Below are positions 8,006-16,728 of a stretch of DNA of 28,927 nucleotides, one piece after another. How positions within the stretch are numbered: the first letter of the stretch is position 1; every line of letters begins with the position of its first letter. The position numbers and the translations under genes were made by a program. The stretch is from assembly GCA_964508195.1 (NCBI GenBank), contig CAZDSH010000016.1, positions 1-28,927 on the forward strand, in the 5' to 3' direction. The notes under the pieces are model-generated. The model was not told where the DNA came from. It worked only from the letters and a program-made list of their open reading frames with translations, and ran no database searches. The DNA is from JAAYEV01 sp964508195 (lineage in GTDB: Bacteria > Bacillota > Clostridia > Ch29).

Positions 8006-8509
8006 ATGTTTACAGTTGGGATCATTACCGTAAGCGATAAGGGTGCCGCGGGCCAAAGGAAAGACCTGTGCAAGCCCATAATAGAGGAGCTCATTGGCGG
8101 AATAGGCGGAGAGGTTATTGATTATAGGATAGTGCCGGACGAACAAAGACAAATTGCCGATAGGATAGTATTTATGGCCGACGATAGGGGAGTTGATCTT
8201 GTATTAACTACCGGCGGTACGGGATTTTCACCTCGGGATGTCACGCCGGAGGCAACTCTATCCGTAATAGAAAGGCAAGTACCCGGTATACCCGAAGCCA
8301 TTAGATGCATAAGTATGCAGTCCACGCCGAATGCAATGTTATCAAGGGCGATATCGGGCATAAGGGGTAAAACCCTGATAATAAACCTCCCCGGTAGTCC
8401 GAGGGGTGTCACAGAAAGCCTGGAAATCATACTCCCCGCACTATCCCACGGCCTTCTTATACTACAGGGTAAAACCGGTGAATGTGGCAGTCCCCCGTCA
8501 AAGGTTTAA
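8006..8509 (+). CDS. moaB: MogA/MoaB family molybdopterin biosynthesis protein
   Basis: This 167-residue protein has the molybdopterin-binding fold of the MoaB/Mog family. Visible are the N-terminal 'VGIITVSDKGAAGQRKD' strand and the TTGGTGFSPRDVTPEAT signature at 68-84, whose Asp/Gly-rich loop binds molybdopterin, then 'NLPGSPRGVTESLE' near the end. The family adenylylates molybdopterin before metal insertion (established for MogA/Cnx1G). The ATG is preceded by GGGAGG at 9 nt. The only other molybdenum cofactor gene in the window is moaE, 18 kb away. It is convergent with thiI and overlaps its 3' end by 12 nt. Confidence 0.9.
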   Translation: MFTVGIITVSDKGAAGQRKDLCKPIIEELIGGIGGEVIDYRIVPDEQRQIADRIVFMADDRGVDLVLTTGGTGFSPRDVTPEATLSVIERQVPGIPEAIRCISMQSTPNAMLSRAISGIRGKTLIINLPGSPRGVTESLEIILPALSHGLLILQGKTGECGSPPSKV

Positions 8510-9652
8510 AATTTCCCTAGTTTCCAGCATCCTTTGGATAAATAAATCTATATTCACATGGGATTCCGACTGAAGTATTTTTTCGAGCCTGGGCCTAGTC
8601 TCAGGATGCTCGGGCAAAAAAAGGGTACAACAGTCCTCATAGGGCAATATTGATAATTCGTAAGTATTTATTGCCCTAGCCCTTTCTATTATCTCTACCT
8701 TGTCCATGCCTATTAATGGTCTAAAAACCGGCAGCTCCACAGAGGCATCTGTTACGTAGAGGCTTTCGAGGGTCTGGCTGGCTACCTGCCCTAGACTCTC
8801 CCCCGTTATGAGGGCAAGGGCCCCCGTTTCTTCCGCAATCTTTGCCGCGGTCTTCATCATAACCCGCCGAATGAGTATAGTGCCCTGTTCCGGCGGGCAG
8901 TTTTGAACTATGTCCCTTTGGATATCGGTAAGGGGTACGAGATGTAGCCTTAGGCTACCCGTATAACGGGCTAACACCTTTGCTAGATCTATCACTTTTT
9001 GTTTGGACCTTTCACTAGTAAAGGGGGGACTATGGAAATGTATGCCCTCTAGATCTATGCCCCTTTTAGCGATCATCCAACCGGCCACGGGGCTATCAAT
9101 GCCGCCGGAGAGGAGCAATAACCCTTTGCCACCGGTACCCGTGGGTAGCCCGCCGCTTCCCTTTTCAAAGCCCGCATACATGTATACGTAATCCCGTATT
9201 TCAATATTTATCAAAAGTTCCGGCCTATGAACATCCACCCTTATATCCTCAATATTTTTTAAAATATGTGCCCCTACGCGACGGCATACTTCGGGGGATT
9301 TTATGGGAAAACCCTTGTCCGCCCTTTTACACTCTATTTTAAATGTAGAAGGCCGCTGTTTGATCGTCATATCCAGCGCACCTTCCTTTATAGTTTCAAA
9401 ATCTTTTTTAATCTTTATTACCCTACTTAGGGAAACGATACCAAAAACTTTTTTTAAACGTCCTACGGCATCCTCCAGATTTTGTGAACCCTCCGTAAGT
9501 TCGACGAATATCCTTCCACGGTCCCCCGTTATACTATGCTTTATGCCCTTTAACGCACTACGTATATTCTCCTTTAGCCGGTTAATAAAAAAAGCTCTGT
9601 TGCCGCCCTTTAGGGCTATTTCCCCGTACCTTATTAAAATCAATTCCTTCAC
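8498..9652 (-). CDS. thiI: tRNA sulfurtransferase ThiI (4-thiouridine synthase)
   Basis: The 384-residue protein has an N-terminal ferredoxin-like/THUMP region (residues ~1-165) and a PP-loop ATPase domain with the SGGIDSP motif at 182-188. There is no C-terminal rhodanese domain, as in Bacillus-type ThiI, so the persulfide must come from a dedicated cysteine desulfurase, which is the gene directly upstream. It adenylates U8 of tRNA and inserts sulfur to make s4U; a role in thiamine thiazole formation is possible. The start is a GTG 9 nt after AGGAGG, and that RBS overlaps the end of the desulfurase gene (6-nt gap). Confidence 0.95.
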   Translation of the reverse strand: MKELILIRYGEIALKGGNRAFFINRLKENIRSALKGIKHSITGDRGRIFVELTEGSQNLEDAVGRLKKVFGIVSLSRVIKIKKDFETIKEGALDMTIKQRPSTFKIECKRADKGFPIKSPEVCRRVGAHILKNIEDIRVDVHRPELLINIEIRDYVYMYAGFEKGSGGLPTGTGGKGLLLLSGGIDSPVAGWMIAKRGIDLEGIHFHSPPFTSERSKQKVIDLAKVLARYTGSLRLHLVPLTDIQRDIVQNCPPEQGTILIRRVMMKTAAKIAEETGALALITGESLGQVASQTLESLYVTDASVELPVFRPLIGMDKVEIIERARAINTYELSILPYEDCCTLFLPEHPETRPRLEKILQSESHVNIDLFIQRMLETREILNL

Positions 9653-9658
9653 TGTTCG

Positions 9659-10819
9659 TTACCTCCTGGTGAACCTTCTTAAAATTTTAACTTCTTCAAC
9701 TAGGGCATCTAAAAACGTATCAGCCTGTTCCATAGTGTTGAAGGGACAAAGGCTAATCCTTATCGTACCCTCCGCTTCCTTGCTGTTTAGTCCTATTGCC
9801 TTTAATACCTTATCATCTTTCCTTTGCTTCGAGGAACAGGCTGATCTAGTGGATATGTAAATACCGTAGCTTTCTAGGGCATGGAGCAAAACTTCCCCCC
9901 TAATGTCCCTTATGGAAACGTTTAATATATGGGGGGCACTCCTTTTGCCCTCGGGGGTGTTAATCCTTATATTATCAATTCGCTCCTTAATTCCTTCCCT
10001 TATATGTTCCTTTAACAGGGTCATCCTGTCTATGTATTCGAGGAAATGATCCCTATAAAGTTCCACGGCCTTTCCCATTCCGGCGATACCCGGAAGGTTT
10101 TCCGTTCCCGAACGTAGGCCAAATTCCTGGCCACCGCCGGTTTGCCAAACCCTTAGGTTTATACCTTTCCTACGGTACACCGCCCCTATACCCTTCGGAC
10201 CGTGAAATTTATGGGCACTAAGTGAGATCAAATGCGCACCCATCTTTTCTATGTCTATAGGTATTTTCATAAAGGCTTGTATACAATCGGCGTGAAAAAA
10301 TGTCAAGGCATTTTTTTTAGATATAAGCTCGCCTATCTCCTCTAAAGGCTGCACGGCCCCCGTTTCGTTGTTCACGGCTATAAGCGTGACGAGTATAGTA
10401 TCCTTTCTTATCGTGTCCTTTAATTCATCAAGGTTTACCGCCCCGTAATCATCCACATTTACATAGGATATTTCGAACCCGTCCCTTTGCAGGTCCTCTA
10501 AGGTTTCATACACCGAAGGGTGCTCGGCGCTACTGGATATAATATGCTTTCCACGGTTACAATAACTACGCGCTATACCCCTTATGGCAGTATTATTAGC
10601 CTCGGTACCTCCGGAAGTAAATATTATCTCCGAAGGTTCGGCACCAAGGGCTTTAGCCAATATGCTCCTACTTTCCTTTAATATATTCTCTGCGCGTAGG
10701 CCCTTACCGTGTAACGAAGAAGGGTTGCCGTACTCCGTACTGAGACATTCAACCATTTTTTGTACCACTTCATCGAAGGGTTTTGTAGTAGCTGCATTAT
10801 CGAAATATATCTCTTCCAA
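9659..10819 (-). CDS. nifS: Cysteine desulfurase, NifS/IscS-like, partner of ThiI
   Basis: This class V PLP aminotransferase of 386 residues moves sulfur from L-cysteine to an enzyme persulfide. Seen are YFDNAATTKP at the start, SGGTEANN at 69-76, the PLP lysine in SAHKFHGPKG (Lys204) and the catalytic Cys328 in STRSACSSKQ. The short SACSS loop without long insertions fits the ThiI-dedicated desulfurases of Firmicutes. It lies immediately upstream of thiI in one operon, so the likely job is supplying sulfur for tRNA s4U8. The start is a TTG 10 nt after AAGGAG; no ATG fits. Confidence 0.93.
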   Translation of the reverse strand: MEEIYFDNAATTKPFDEVVQKMVECLSTEYGNPSSLHGKGLRAENILKESRSILAKALGAEPSEIIFTSGGTEANNTAIRGIARSYCNRGKHIISSSAEHPSVYETLEDLQRDGFEISYVNVDDYGAVNLDELKDTIRKDTILVTLIAVNNETGAVQPLEEIGELISKKNALTFFHADCIQAFMKIPIDIEKMGAHLISLSAHKFHGPKGIGAVYRRKGINLRVWQTGGGQEFGLRSGTENLPGIAGMGKAVELYRDHFLEYIDRMTLLKEHIREGIKERIDNIRINTPEGKRSAPHILNVSIRDIRGEVLLHALESYGIYISTRSACSSKQRKDDKVLKAIGLNSKEAEGTIRISLCPFNTMEQADTFLDALVEEVKILRRFTRR

Positions 10820-10859
10820 TTGTTGTCCACTCCTTATATTTAGAAGGTCTTATTAAATA

Positions 10860-10888
10860 ATAATACATTACCTAAGGGCAAAAGTAAA
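10860..10888 (-). promoter_or_regulatory. Sigma-A promoter of the nifS-thiI operon
   Basis: On the minus strand TTTACT (10888-10883), a 17-nt spacer and TATTAT (10865-10860), about 40 nt before the TTG start. Confidence 0.55.
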
Positions 10889-10958
10889 TTACCGCCATAT
10901 AATATAATGGGTCGTTATATTGGGACGTTGAAAAGGCATAACAGCTCCCGGCCCTTCC

Positions 10959-10987
10959 TTGACATAATCAGGTCCTTCTGCTAGTAT
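10959..10987 (+). promoter_or_regulatory. Sigma-A promoter of lysA
   Basis: TTGACA (10959-10964), a 17-nt spacer and TAGTAT (10982-10987), about 45 nt before the start codon. The leader is too short for a lysine riboswitch and no L-box was seen. Confidence 0.55.
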
Positions 10988-11030
10988 AAAAAAATAATAA
11001 TAACAACAATAATAGTGGGGGCAAATATTT

Positions 11031-12344
11031 ATGAAACTTTATGGAACTATGAGGGTTAACCCCCTTTCCCATCTGGAAATAGGCGGATGCGATTCTACGG
11101 AATTGGCTAAAACCTTTGGCACACCCCTTTATGTGATGGACGAACAATTAATAAGGCACAACTGCCGCGAATTTTTAAAGGCCTTTGCCAACGGCTATCC
11201 CGATGTAGAAATAGTCTATGCAGGTAAGGCCTTTTTAACCACGGCCATCATAAAGATTATCCAAAGTGAGGGCCTGTCCTTAGACGTTGTATCCGGTGGT
11301 GAGCTATACACGGCTAAAAGTGCCGATTTCCCGATGGACAGGATATATTTCCACGGGAATAACAAGACCACCGCGGAGATAAGGATGGCCCTTGAACTAG
11401 GCGTAGGCCATTTTGTAGTGGATAATTTCGCCGAATTGGAGACGTTAAACGCTATAGCCGGCCTAAAAAACATTAAACAAAAAGTGCTCGTAAGGGTTTC
11501 GCCGGGGATTTCCGCCAATACGCACCAATACATCCAAACGGGTCAATTGGATTCTAAGTTCGGTTTTCCCCTATACCACGGGGCCGCCCTTAGGGCCGTT
11601 AAAGAAATTATCGATTCCGAGGCCCTATCCTTTGACGGACTTCATTGCCATATAGGCTCGCAGATAACCGATGTCAGTACATTTTCTTTAGCCGCTCAAA
11701 CCATGTTACGCTTCGCTTCAGAGCTTCATGAAAACCTAGGGGTAACCGTTAACATGCTCAATTTAGGCGGCGGTTTCGGCATAGATTATTCTGCAAAGGA
11801 TCCGGGCCTTTTACCTAAGGATTTCTCCGAACCAATAGTTACCTGCGTTAAGGAATCCATTGCGAAATACCGACTAAAGCAACCAAGGCTTATAATCGAA
11901 CCGGGCAGATATATAGTCGGCAACGCTGGCACTACACTGTATACCGTTGGCTCAGTAAAACATATACCAAATGTACGGAGGTTCGTGTTCGTAGACGGCG
12001 GTATGTCAGATAACCCACGGCCGGCATTATACCATGCGAAATACAGGGCCGCCATAGCGAACAAAATGAATAAGCCCTATAGCCAAAGGGTAACCCTGGC
12101 GGGGAAATGCTGCGAATCCGGGGACATTTTAATAAAGGATATTTACCTTCCGGAAGCGGAGGGCGGCGATATAGTTGCCATATTCTCTACCGGAGCCTAT
12201 AACTATTCCATGGCCAGTAACTATAACCGATTACCTCGGCCTGCAATAGTGCTAGTAAACGATGGCGGAGCCGATCTAATAGTAAAGCGTGAAGACTATG
12301 GGGATATAATAAGAAATGATATAATACCCGAAAGATTAAAATAA
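11031..12344 (+). CDS. lysA: Diaminopimelate decarboxylase
   Basis: This fold-type III PLP enzyme of 437 residues makes L-lysine from meso-diaminopimelate, the last step of lysine synthesis. The PLP lysine is Lys66 in VYAGKAF; other landmarks are DVVSGGELYTA, HFHGNNKT-type YFHGNNK, GLHCHIGSQI, the glycine-rich LNLGGGFGIDY, EPGRYIVGNAG and the substrate-binding CCESGDIL near the C-terminus. The ATG at 11031 follows GTGGGGG at about 9 nt. It is monocistronic, with a promoter upstream and two terminators downstream. No other lysine pathway gene is in the window. Confidence 0.95.
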   Translation: MKLYGTMRVNPLSHLEIGGCDSTELAKTFGTPLYVMDEQLIRHNCREFLKAFANGYPDVEIVYAGKAFLTTAIIKIIQSEGLSLDVVSGGELYTAKSADFPMDRIYFHGNNKTTAEIRMALELGVGHFVVDNFAELETLNAIAGLKNIKQKVLVRVSPGISANTHQYIQTGQLDSKFGFPLYHGAALRAVKEIIDSEALSFDGLHCHIGSQITDVSTFSLAAQTMLRFASELHENLGVTVNMLNLGGGFGIDYSAKDPGLLPKDFSEPIVTCVKESIAKYRLKQPRLIIEPGRYIVGNAGTTLYTVGSVKHIPNVRRFVFVDGGMSDNPRPALYHAKYRAAIANKMNKPYSQRVTLAGKCCESGDILIKDIYLPEAEGGDIVAIFSTGAYNYSMASNYNRLPRPAIVLVNDGGADLIVKREDYGDIIRNDIIPERLK

Positions 12345-12350
12345 TATATT

Positions 12351-12393
12351 AAAAAAAGAACCCCCTATTAAACCAAAGGCGGTTCTTTTTTTT
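12351..12393. terminator. Bidirectional terminator between lysA and the LUD gene
   Basis: AAAGAACC (to 12362) pairs with GGTTCTTT (from 12381); the stem is flanked by A7 on the left and T8 on the right, and two further GC pairs form after one mismatch. It starts just after the lysA stop and can serve both strands. Confidence 0.9.
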
Positions 12394-12448
12394 CGTTAAA
12401 AAAGGTCTTTTATATTAAATCGGTATCCGCGCTTTTGATACAACACCG

Positions 12449-12470
12449 GAAACCCCGGGTTTCTTTTTTT
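12449..12470 (+). terminator. Second terminator, plus strand
   Basis: GAAACCC and GGGTTTC (12449-12463) around a very short loop, followed by T7, makes a compact U-tailed hairpin on the plus strand. Its T-tract touches the stop codon of the convergent LUD gene. It is probably a back-up for lysA. Confidence 0.6.
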
Positions 12471-13074
12471 AATATCCTAGCTCCTGATCCACGAACATTA
12501 TATTTATTTCCTTCCCCTTAGGGCACCTTTCCAAAACTACTTTAACGGAACACATCCTATCGGGTACATCACAATCATGGCACCGGCCGGTTTTCTTACA
12601 GGGTGTGTTAAGCTTCAGCCGTTTTGCGTTAAGGGGACATGCTACCGTCTTTATCCTATCCTCCGCCGCTTCTTCGTCCTTAGTAATCTTGTTCTTGCCG
12701 CATATTATATATACCTTGTCCGGCCCGTAGAACATACTCGATACCCTATTGCCAAAACCGTCTATATTTACTAGTTTCCCATCGACGGTAGCGGCATTGG
12801 TACCGGAAATATAAACGTCCGCCTGGGATGCAAGCTTTCGAATTTGGCTAGCCTTTGACGCGTCTTCTTCCCAATGAAAGTATACCGTATTGCCCCTGGC
12901 CCTTAGGATATCCGTTATCCCGCTTTGTTTAACGGTCATGGAGCCCCCGACACCTACCGACTGGTTCTGCTTTATTTCTTCCTCCAATACTTTTACCACC
13001 TGCTCAATGTTCTCAAAGGCCCTGGCATTAAAACCTTTTTTGTTGTATACCTTTACGATAGTTTCAAAATCCAA
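12469..13074 (-). CDS. LUD-domain protein (LutC/YkgG-like, lactate utilisation family)
   Basis: This 201-residue protein matches the LUD (DUF162) domain. Recognisable parts are VGVGGSMTVKQSGI, the ADVYISGTNAATVDGKLVNIDGFGNRVSSMFYGPDKVYII core, and the C-terminal Cys-containing stretch (CPLNAKRLKLNTPC, then GRCHDCDVPDRMC). The Cys cluster could bind a metal or Fe-S cluster; this is inference. LutC-type proteins take part in lactate oxidation complexes, but the free-standing form here has no LutA/LutB neighbours and its role is unknown. The start is a TTG with AAGGGGG 8 nt before it. It is the last gene of a minus-strand run hutH, XRE-cupin, LUD. Confidence 0.85.
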   Translation of the reverse strand: MDFETIVKVYNKKGFNARAFENIEQVVKVLEEEIKQNQSVGVGGSMTVKQSGITDILRARGNTVYFHWEEDASKASQIRKLASQADVYISGTNAATVDGKLVNIDGFGNRVSSMFYGPDKVYIICGKNKITKDEEAAEDRIKTVACPLNAKRLKLNTPCKKTGRCHDCDVPDRMCSVKVVLERCPKGKEINIMFVDQELGY

Positions 13075-13139
13075 CCTAAATGCCCCCTTATAAACTTATT
13101 TTTTCAAAAAAGTTGTTCACGGCCCCGGGGTCCCACAGG

Positions 13140-13691
13140 TTAAAAATTAGGCGGGACTAAGGCCGATATAAGTTTTGCCTTTGTATCGCTCATCGTATAA
13201 TACCTATGGGGCAACATTTCCTCTATGTATAAGCTGTCCCCTTCGTTCAATATATAGGACTCCATGCCTACTTGGACCTCGATTTTACCCTCAAGTACAA
13301 GTAAACATTCATCGGCCCTATGCCCCATAGCTTCGTCACTGCTCCAACAGCCGGGGTCCAATTCTGTATATATAATCTCTTGTTTTGGTTTTACCTGGTT
13401 ATCCACAGATATCGGCGTTACGTATTCATGTATTATGTTCGAGTTAGGAAGGGCGAGCTTTTTCCGTTCGTCCTTTCTAATGAGAATACTGCTCTTGTTC
13501 TCCTCAATCAAAAAATGAAATAACGGCGTCTCAAGGGCCTCGGCTATTTTCCTTAGGGATGAAATAGAAGGACTCGTAAGGGCCCTTTCTAAAAGTGAAA
13601 TATAGCTTGTACTGAGCCCGGTTTTCTTTGCCAGCTCTGAGAGCTTTAAGCCTTTGCTTATTCGTATTTCCCTGACTTTCTTTCCCAGCAC
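13140..13691 (-). CDS. XRE-family regulator with C-terminal cupin domain
   Basis: The protein has a helix-turn-helix of the XRE/Cro type (about residues 3-60: LGKKVREIRISKGLKLSELA, then GLSTSYISLLER) and a cupin-2 barrel in the second half (about 105-175, with the HRADECLLVLEGKIEV strand and HRYY later). Such proteins sense small molecules through the cupin and regulate nearby metabolic genes. I take the GTG at 13691 (183 residues), 8 nt after AAGAGG; a GTG at 13700 abuts that Shine-Dalgarno sequence. It lies between hutH and the LUD gene and has its own promoter containing a perfect palindrome, suggesting autoregulation. The ligand is unknown; histidine or a breakdown product is a guess from position. 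Confidence 0.9.
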   Translation of the reverse strand: MLGKKVREIRISKGLKLSELAKKTGLSTSYISLLERALTSPSISSLRKIAEALETPLFHFLIEENKSSILIRKDERKKLALPNSNIIHEYVTPISVDNQVKPKQEIIYTELDPGCWSSDEAMGHRADECLLVLEGKIEVQVGMESYILNEGDSLYIEEMLPHRYYTMSDTKAKLISALVPPNF

Positions 13692-13721
13692 CTGACACAC
13701 CTCTTAGAATAATTTAGTGTT

Positions 13722-13757
13722 ACTATACTAGTATAACAGAATTTTCACAAATATCAA
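13722..13757 (-). promoter_or_regulatory. Promoter of the XRE-cupin gene with a 12-bp palindromic operator candidate
   Basis: Two overlapping promoters can be read on the minus strand: TTGATA-N16-TATACT (13757-13730) and TTGTGA-N17-TATAGT (13750-13722). Both -10 elements fall in TATACTAGTATA (13724-13735), a perfect palindrome, the right size and place for an XRE-dimer operator. Confidence 0.55.
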
Positions 13758-13777
13758 ATATAACCGTGCCCTAGGGC

Positions 13778-15313
13778 CTATAATTCCCTTAAAATGGTCC
13801 TCTCCGCCGCCTTAACGGGTTCCCCCGAAAGTATAATCTCCAACGCATTTCTTATATCCCTGTACATGATCCTGTCTTTATTTAGGGGCTCTATAATGCG
13901 TCGCAATATTTTGTAAACCGGTTCGGTACCCCGTCCCAGTTCACCTTTATCCCTTAGGTCTATACCCTGGACTGAGGCTAGGTACTCAATGGCTAAAACA
14001 TTTGCCAGGTTTTCTTTTATGTCCATGGATTTCCGTGCAGCGATAGTGCCCATACTAACGTGATCCTCTTGGTTCGCCGAGGAAGGTATAGAATCTACGC
14101 TGGCGGGATGCGCCAGGACCTTGTTTTCCGAAACTAAAGCCGCTGCCGTATACTGCGCAATCATAAACCCCGAGTTCAATCCGCCGTTACGGGCTAAAAA
14201 AGCCGGAAGATCGTTGCTAAGCTGTGGGTTCACGAGCCTTTCTATCCTTCTTTCAGCGATATTAGCAAGCTCGGACATCGCTATGCCAGCGAAGTCCATT
14301 ACAAGGGCTATAGGCTCCCCATGGAAGTTTCCCCCGGATAGGACATCACCGCTATCGGGAAATATGAGGGGGTTATCCGTTACCGCATTGATTTCCGTAC
14401 TTATAACATCGGCGGCATATTCTATAGAATCCCTGCATGCGCCATGGACTTGGGCCGTACACCGCAGGGCATAGGCATCCTGTACCCTTTCCTCACCCTG
14501 CTTTGTTATATAGGTACTCCCCTGTAGAAGATCCCTTATGTTTTTCGCAGATTTAATCTGCCCCTTATGCCCTCGGACATCGTGTATCCTCTCGTCAAAG
14601 GCATCTATTATACCGTTAAGGGCCTCCAGTGTAAGGGATGCGGTTATATCCGCCATCTTTACTAACATCAAAGCATCTACTATAGCAAGGGATGCAACAG
14701 CGGACATGGCCTGGGTACCGTTTATAAGGGCCAAACCCTCCTTCGCAGAAAGGGTACAGGCTGATAGGCCCGCTCTTTTAAGGGCCTCCTCCCCCGGCAA
14801 TATCTCACCCTTATATTCCGCCTCCCCCTCCCCTAACATAACTAATACCATGTGCGCCAGGGGCGCTAGGTCTCCGCTAGCCCCCAGGGAACCCTTCTGC
14901 GGAATTAATGGATGTACACCGTTATTGAGCATGCCGATAAGAAGGTTCAATGTTTCAAGCCTTATCCCTGAATAACCGCGGCATAGGGTATTCACCCTAA
15001 GTAACATTATCGCCCTTGTTATATCCTTGGCAAAGCATGGGCCTACGCCACAGGAATGGCTTATAATCAAATTCCTCTGTAACGTTTCCGTTTCATCCTT
15101 TGATATGGCAACATCGCTGAACCGCCCAAATCCCGTAGTGACGCCGTAGATCACATCACCCCGGCTTACGTACCTTTCCACTATACCCCTAGATTTGTTT
15201 ATCCTTTCAATAGCCGCCGGATCAATTTCCACCGGGCACCCTTCCCTGGCTACCATAGCCACCTGCGCTACAGTAAGGTTACGTCCATCAACGATAACTT
15301 TTCCCATCGGCAT
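13778..15313 (-). CDS. hutH: Histidine ammonia-lyase
   Basis: This MIO-type lyase of 511 residues converts L-histidine to urocanate and ammonia. Ala145-Ser-Gly147 in GSLGASGDLAP form the MIO cofactor; Tyr56 in YGVTTGFG is the catalytic tyrosine. His86 in NLIISHSCGVG and the later NQEDHVSMGT glutamate are the substrate-specificity residues of true histidine lyases, which argues against a tyrosine/phenylalanine lyase. The ATG at 15313 is 4 nt from GGGAG; an ATG two codons later is about 10 nt away and equally possible. No hutU, hutI or hutG is nearby. Downstream on the same strand are a regulator with a cupin domain and a LUD protein. Confidence 0.95.
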   Translation of the reverse strand: MPMGKVIVDGRNLTVAQVAMVAREGCPVEIDPAAIERINKSRGIVERYVSRGDVIYGVTTGFGRFSDVAISKDETETLQRNLIISHSCGVGPCFAKDITRAIMLLRVNTLCRGYSGIRLETLNLLIGMLNNGVHPLIPQKGSLGASGDLAPLAHMVLVMLGEGEAEYKGEILPGEEALKRAGLSACTLSAKEGLALINGTQAMSAVASLAIVDALMLVKMADITASLTLEALNGIIDAFDERIHDVRGHKGQIKSAKNIRDLLQGSTYITKQGEERVQDAYALRCTAQVHGACRDSIEYAADVISTEINAVTDNPLIFPDSGDVLSGGNFHGEPIALVMDFAGIAMSELANIAERRIERLVNPQLSNDLPAFLARNGGLNSGFMIAQYTAAALVSENKVLAHPASVDSIPSSANQEDHVSMGTIAARKSMDIKENLANVLAIEYLASVQGIDLRDKGELGRGTEPVYKILRRIIEPLNKDRIMYRDIRNALEIILSGEPVKAAERTILREL

Positions 15314-15473
15314 ATCACTCCCTGTATTAAATATAAAAATGCTTTAAAAATATGAATAGGACATTCCGGCCCTAAAGAAACGCGGCTAAAATGCCCAATA
15401 CCCATTTCAACCATGGGTCCTTAATAATATTCTATACCTTTATGCTTTACACTTCCACCCCGGATAATTATGA

Positions 15474-16532
15474 TTAGCCCAATATTTCTACTATGACTAA
15501 ATCTGTCCTTTCTGAAAAATCTAAATACTCGTCCCCGGTAAAAACTACCGGCCTTGCGGGTGGGTTCGGGTGCATGTATATTATTTTCCCTACCCGTCCA
15601 TCGCTTAACCGTACCTTGTTGCCCACAAAAAATACAGATATCCCTTCCAGAAAAGCCCGGGATATGTAGGGATCTAGGCTATCGAAACTCCTGTCCGCGA
15701 TATATTCTGTCACTCTAAAGGGAGGTTTTTTCTTGCGGTATACCCTATCTGACATCATAGCATCAAATATATCCGCAACGGCGATTATTTTGCCGTAGGG
15801 ATGAATCTTTTCGCCCTTCAGTCCATAGGGGTAACCGCTACCATCCTCCCTTTCGTGATGCATAAGCACCCCCATGAGTATATCGTTGCTCGTGATATTG
15901 TTCCTCTTTAATATATTGTATCCATAAACGGGATGCTGTTTCATCGTCTCCCATTCTTCCTCGTTTAAAGGCCCGGGCTTGTTTAATATCTCCGGCGGGA
16001 TCATACATTTCCCGATATCGTGAAACATACCCGTATAGCCTAGCTTGCGTAGCCCACTAATTGGCATCCTAAGCCATTTACCGATGAGTATGGAAATTAT
16101 GCATACATTTATCGAATGATAAAAGGTATACTCATCGGATACGTGTACCCTTTGAAGCCTGGGCACGATGTTTTCATCGTTACGAATTATATCGATAAAA
16201 ATTCCTACGGTCTTGTTTATTTCTTTGAAGTTAAATTTTCTACCGGCCTGTACGCTCTCGAACAATTTTTTAATTACTTTGTTCGAATTATTGTACGCCC
16301 TGAGAAAGTTCTCCGTATTTATGTCATAATTAGTTTTATGTAAATGTGATACCTGTTGTCCGTCGGCTTCCTGTACGACTCTAATGTAGGGAATTTGTAG
16401 TTCCAGTATCCTGTTTATTAGATAGGCAGTGAGCGTAGTGCCTTCGGCGAGAAAAAGTCTTCCCCTTTCGTGAATGAAATCGCTTTTTAGTATCATACCC
16501 GGCTCAAGATCCTCCGCTTTAAGGTAAGACAT
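15474..16532 (-). CDS. HD-GYP domain c-di-GMP phosphodiesterase
   Basis: From the ATG at 16532, 7 nt after GGAGG, the protein is 352 residues; a frame extension to 16574 has no RBS. Residues 1-120 form an N-terminal domain typical of Clostridial HD-GYP proteins (LEPGMILKSD, then FLAEGTTLT). The HD-GYP domain shows H171-D172 in GMFHDIGKCMIPP and HHEREDGSGYPYGL at 225-238, followed by ADIFDAMMSDRVYR. All metal-binding and GYP residues are present, so it should hydrolyse c-di-GMP. The C-terminal ~50 residues form a small beta-rich end. No membrane segment or receiver domain is seen. It is divergent from the threonine operon. Confidence 0.92.
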   Translation of the reverse strand: MSYLKAEDLEPGMILKSDFIHERGRLFLAEGTTLTAYLINRILELQIPYIRVVQEADGQQVSHLHKTNYDINTENFLRAYNNSNKVIKKLFESVQAGRKFNFKEINKTVGIFIDIIRNDENIVPRLQRVHVSDEYTFYHSINVCIISILIGKWLRMPISGLRKLGYTGMFHDIGKCMIPPEILNKPGPLNEEEWETMKQHPVYGYNILKRNNITSNDILMGVLMHHEREDGSGYPYGLKGEKIHPYGKIIAVADIFDAMMSDRVYRKKKPPFRVTEYIADRSFDSLDPYISRAFLEGISVFFVGNKVRLSDGRVGKIIYMHPNPPARPVVFTGDEYLDFSERTDLVIVEILG

Positions 16533-16572
16533 GTACCCACCTCCAAAGTAGAAAATTGTACCTGCTCCATTC

Positions 16573-16601
16573 ATTATACGAATTTCGCCATATTAAATCA
16601 A
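16573..16601 (-). promoter_or_regulatory. Sigma-A promoter of the HD-GYP gene
   Basis: On the minus strand TTGATT (16601-16596), a 17-nt spacer and TATAAT (16578-16573), about 40 nt before the start codon. Confidence 0.65.
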
Positions 16602-16684
16602 CTATAAGCATTAAAAACGTATAAAATATCCCCGGTAGCATGCCAACGATTTTCTATGTAAACCCAAGGTTAACTGAGGTATAC

Positions 16685-16717
16685 CATCGTTACGGGTCTT
16701 ATTTAACAGTAACGATG
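16685..16717 (+). repeat. 9-bp inverted repeat upstream of the threonine operon promoter
   Basis: CATCGTTAC (16685-16693) and GTAACGATG (16709-16717) are perfect complements around a 15-nt loop, ending 11 nt before the -35 of the operon. A further CATCGT lies just after the -10 at 16761-16766. No T-tract follows, so it is more likely a protein-binding site than a terminator. Confidence 0.5.
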
Positions 16718-16728
16718 CAAAATGGACA

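Noticed and set aside
9303..9860. A 185-codon open frame on the plus strand across thiI and nifS
   Set aside because: It is the antisense shadow of two well-conserved genes, has no RBS and no recognisable domain.
10820..11030. Lysine riboswitch before lysA
   Set aside because: The predicted transcript leader is only about 40 nt and no L-box features are visible.
14121..14975. Two long plus-strand open frames inside hutH
   Set aside because: Both are antisense to conserved hutH codons and are rich in Ser/Pro/Arg, a usual shadow composition.
15314..15473. ACCCAT/ATGGGT hairpin at 15400-15418 between the HD-GYP gene and hutH
   Set aside because: Only 6 bp, no T-tract, and no clear promoter or operator role.
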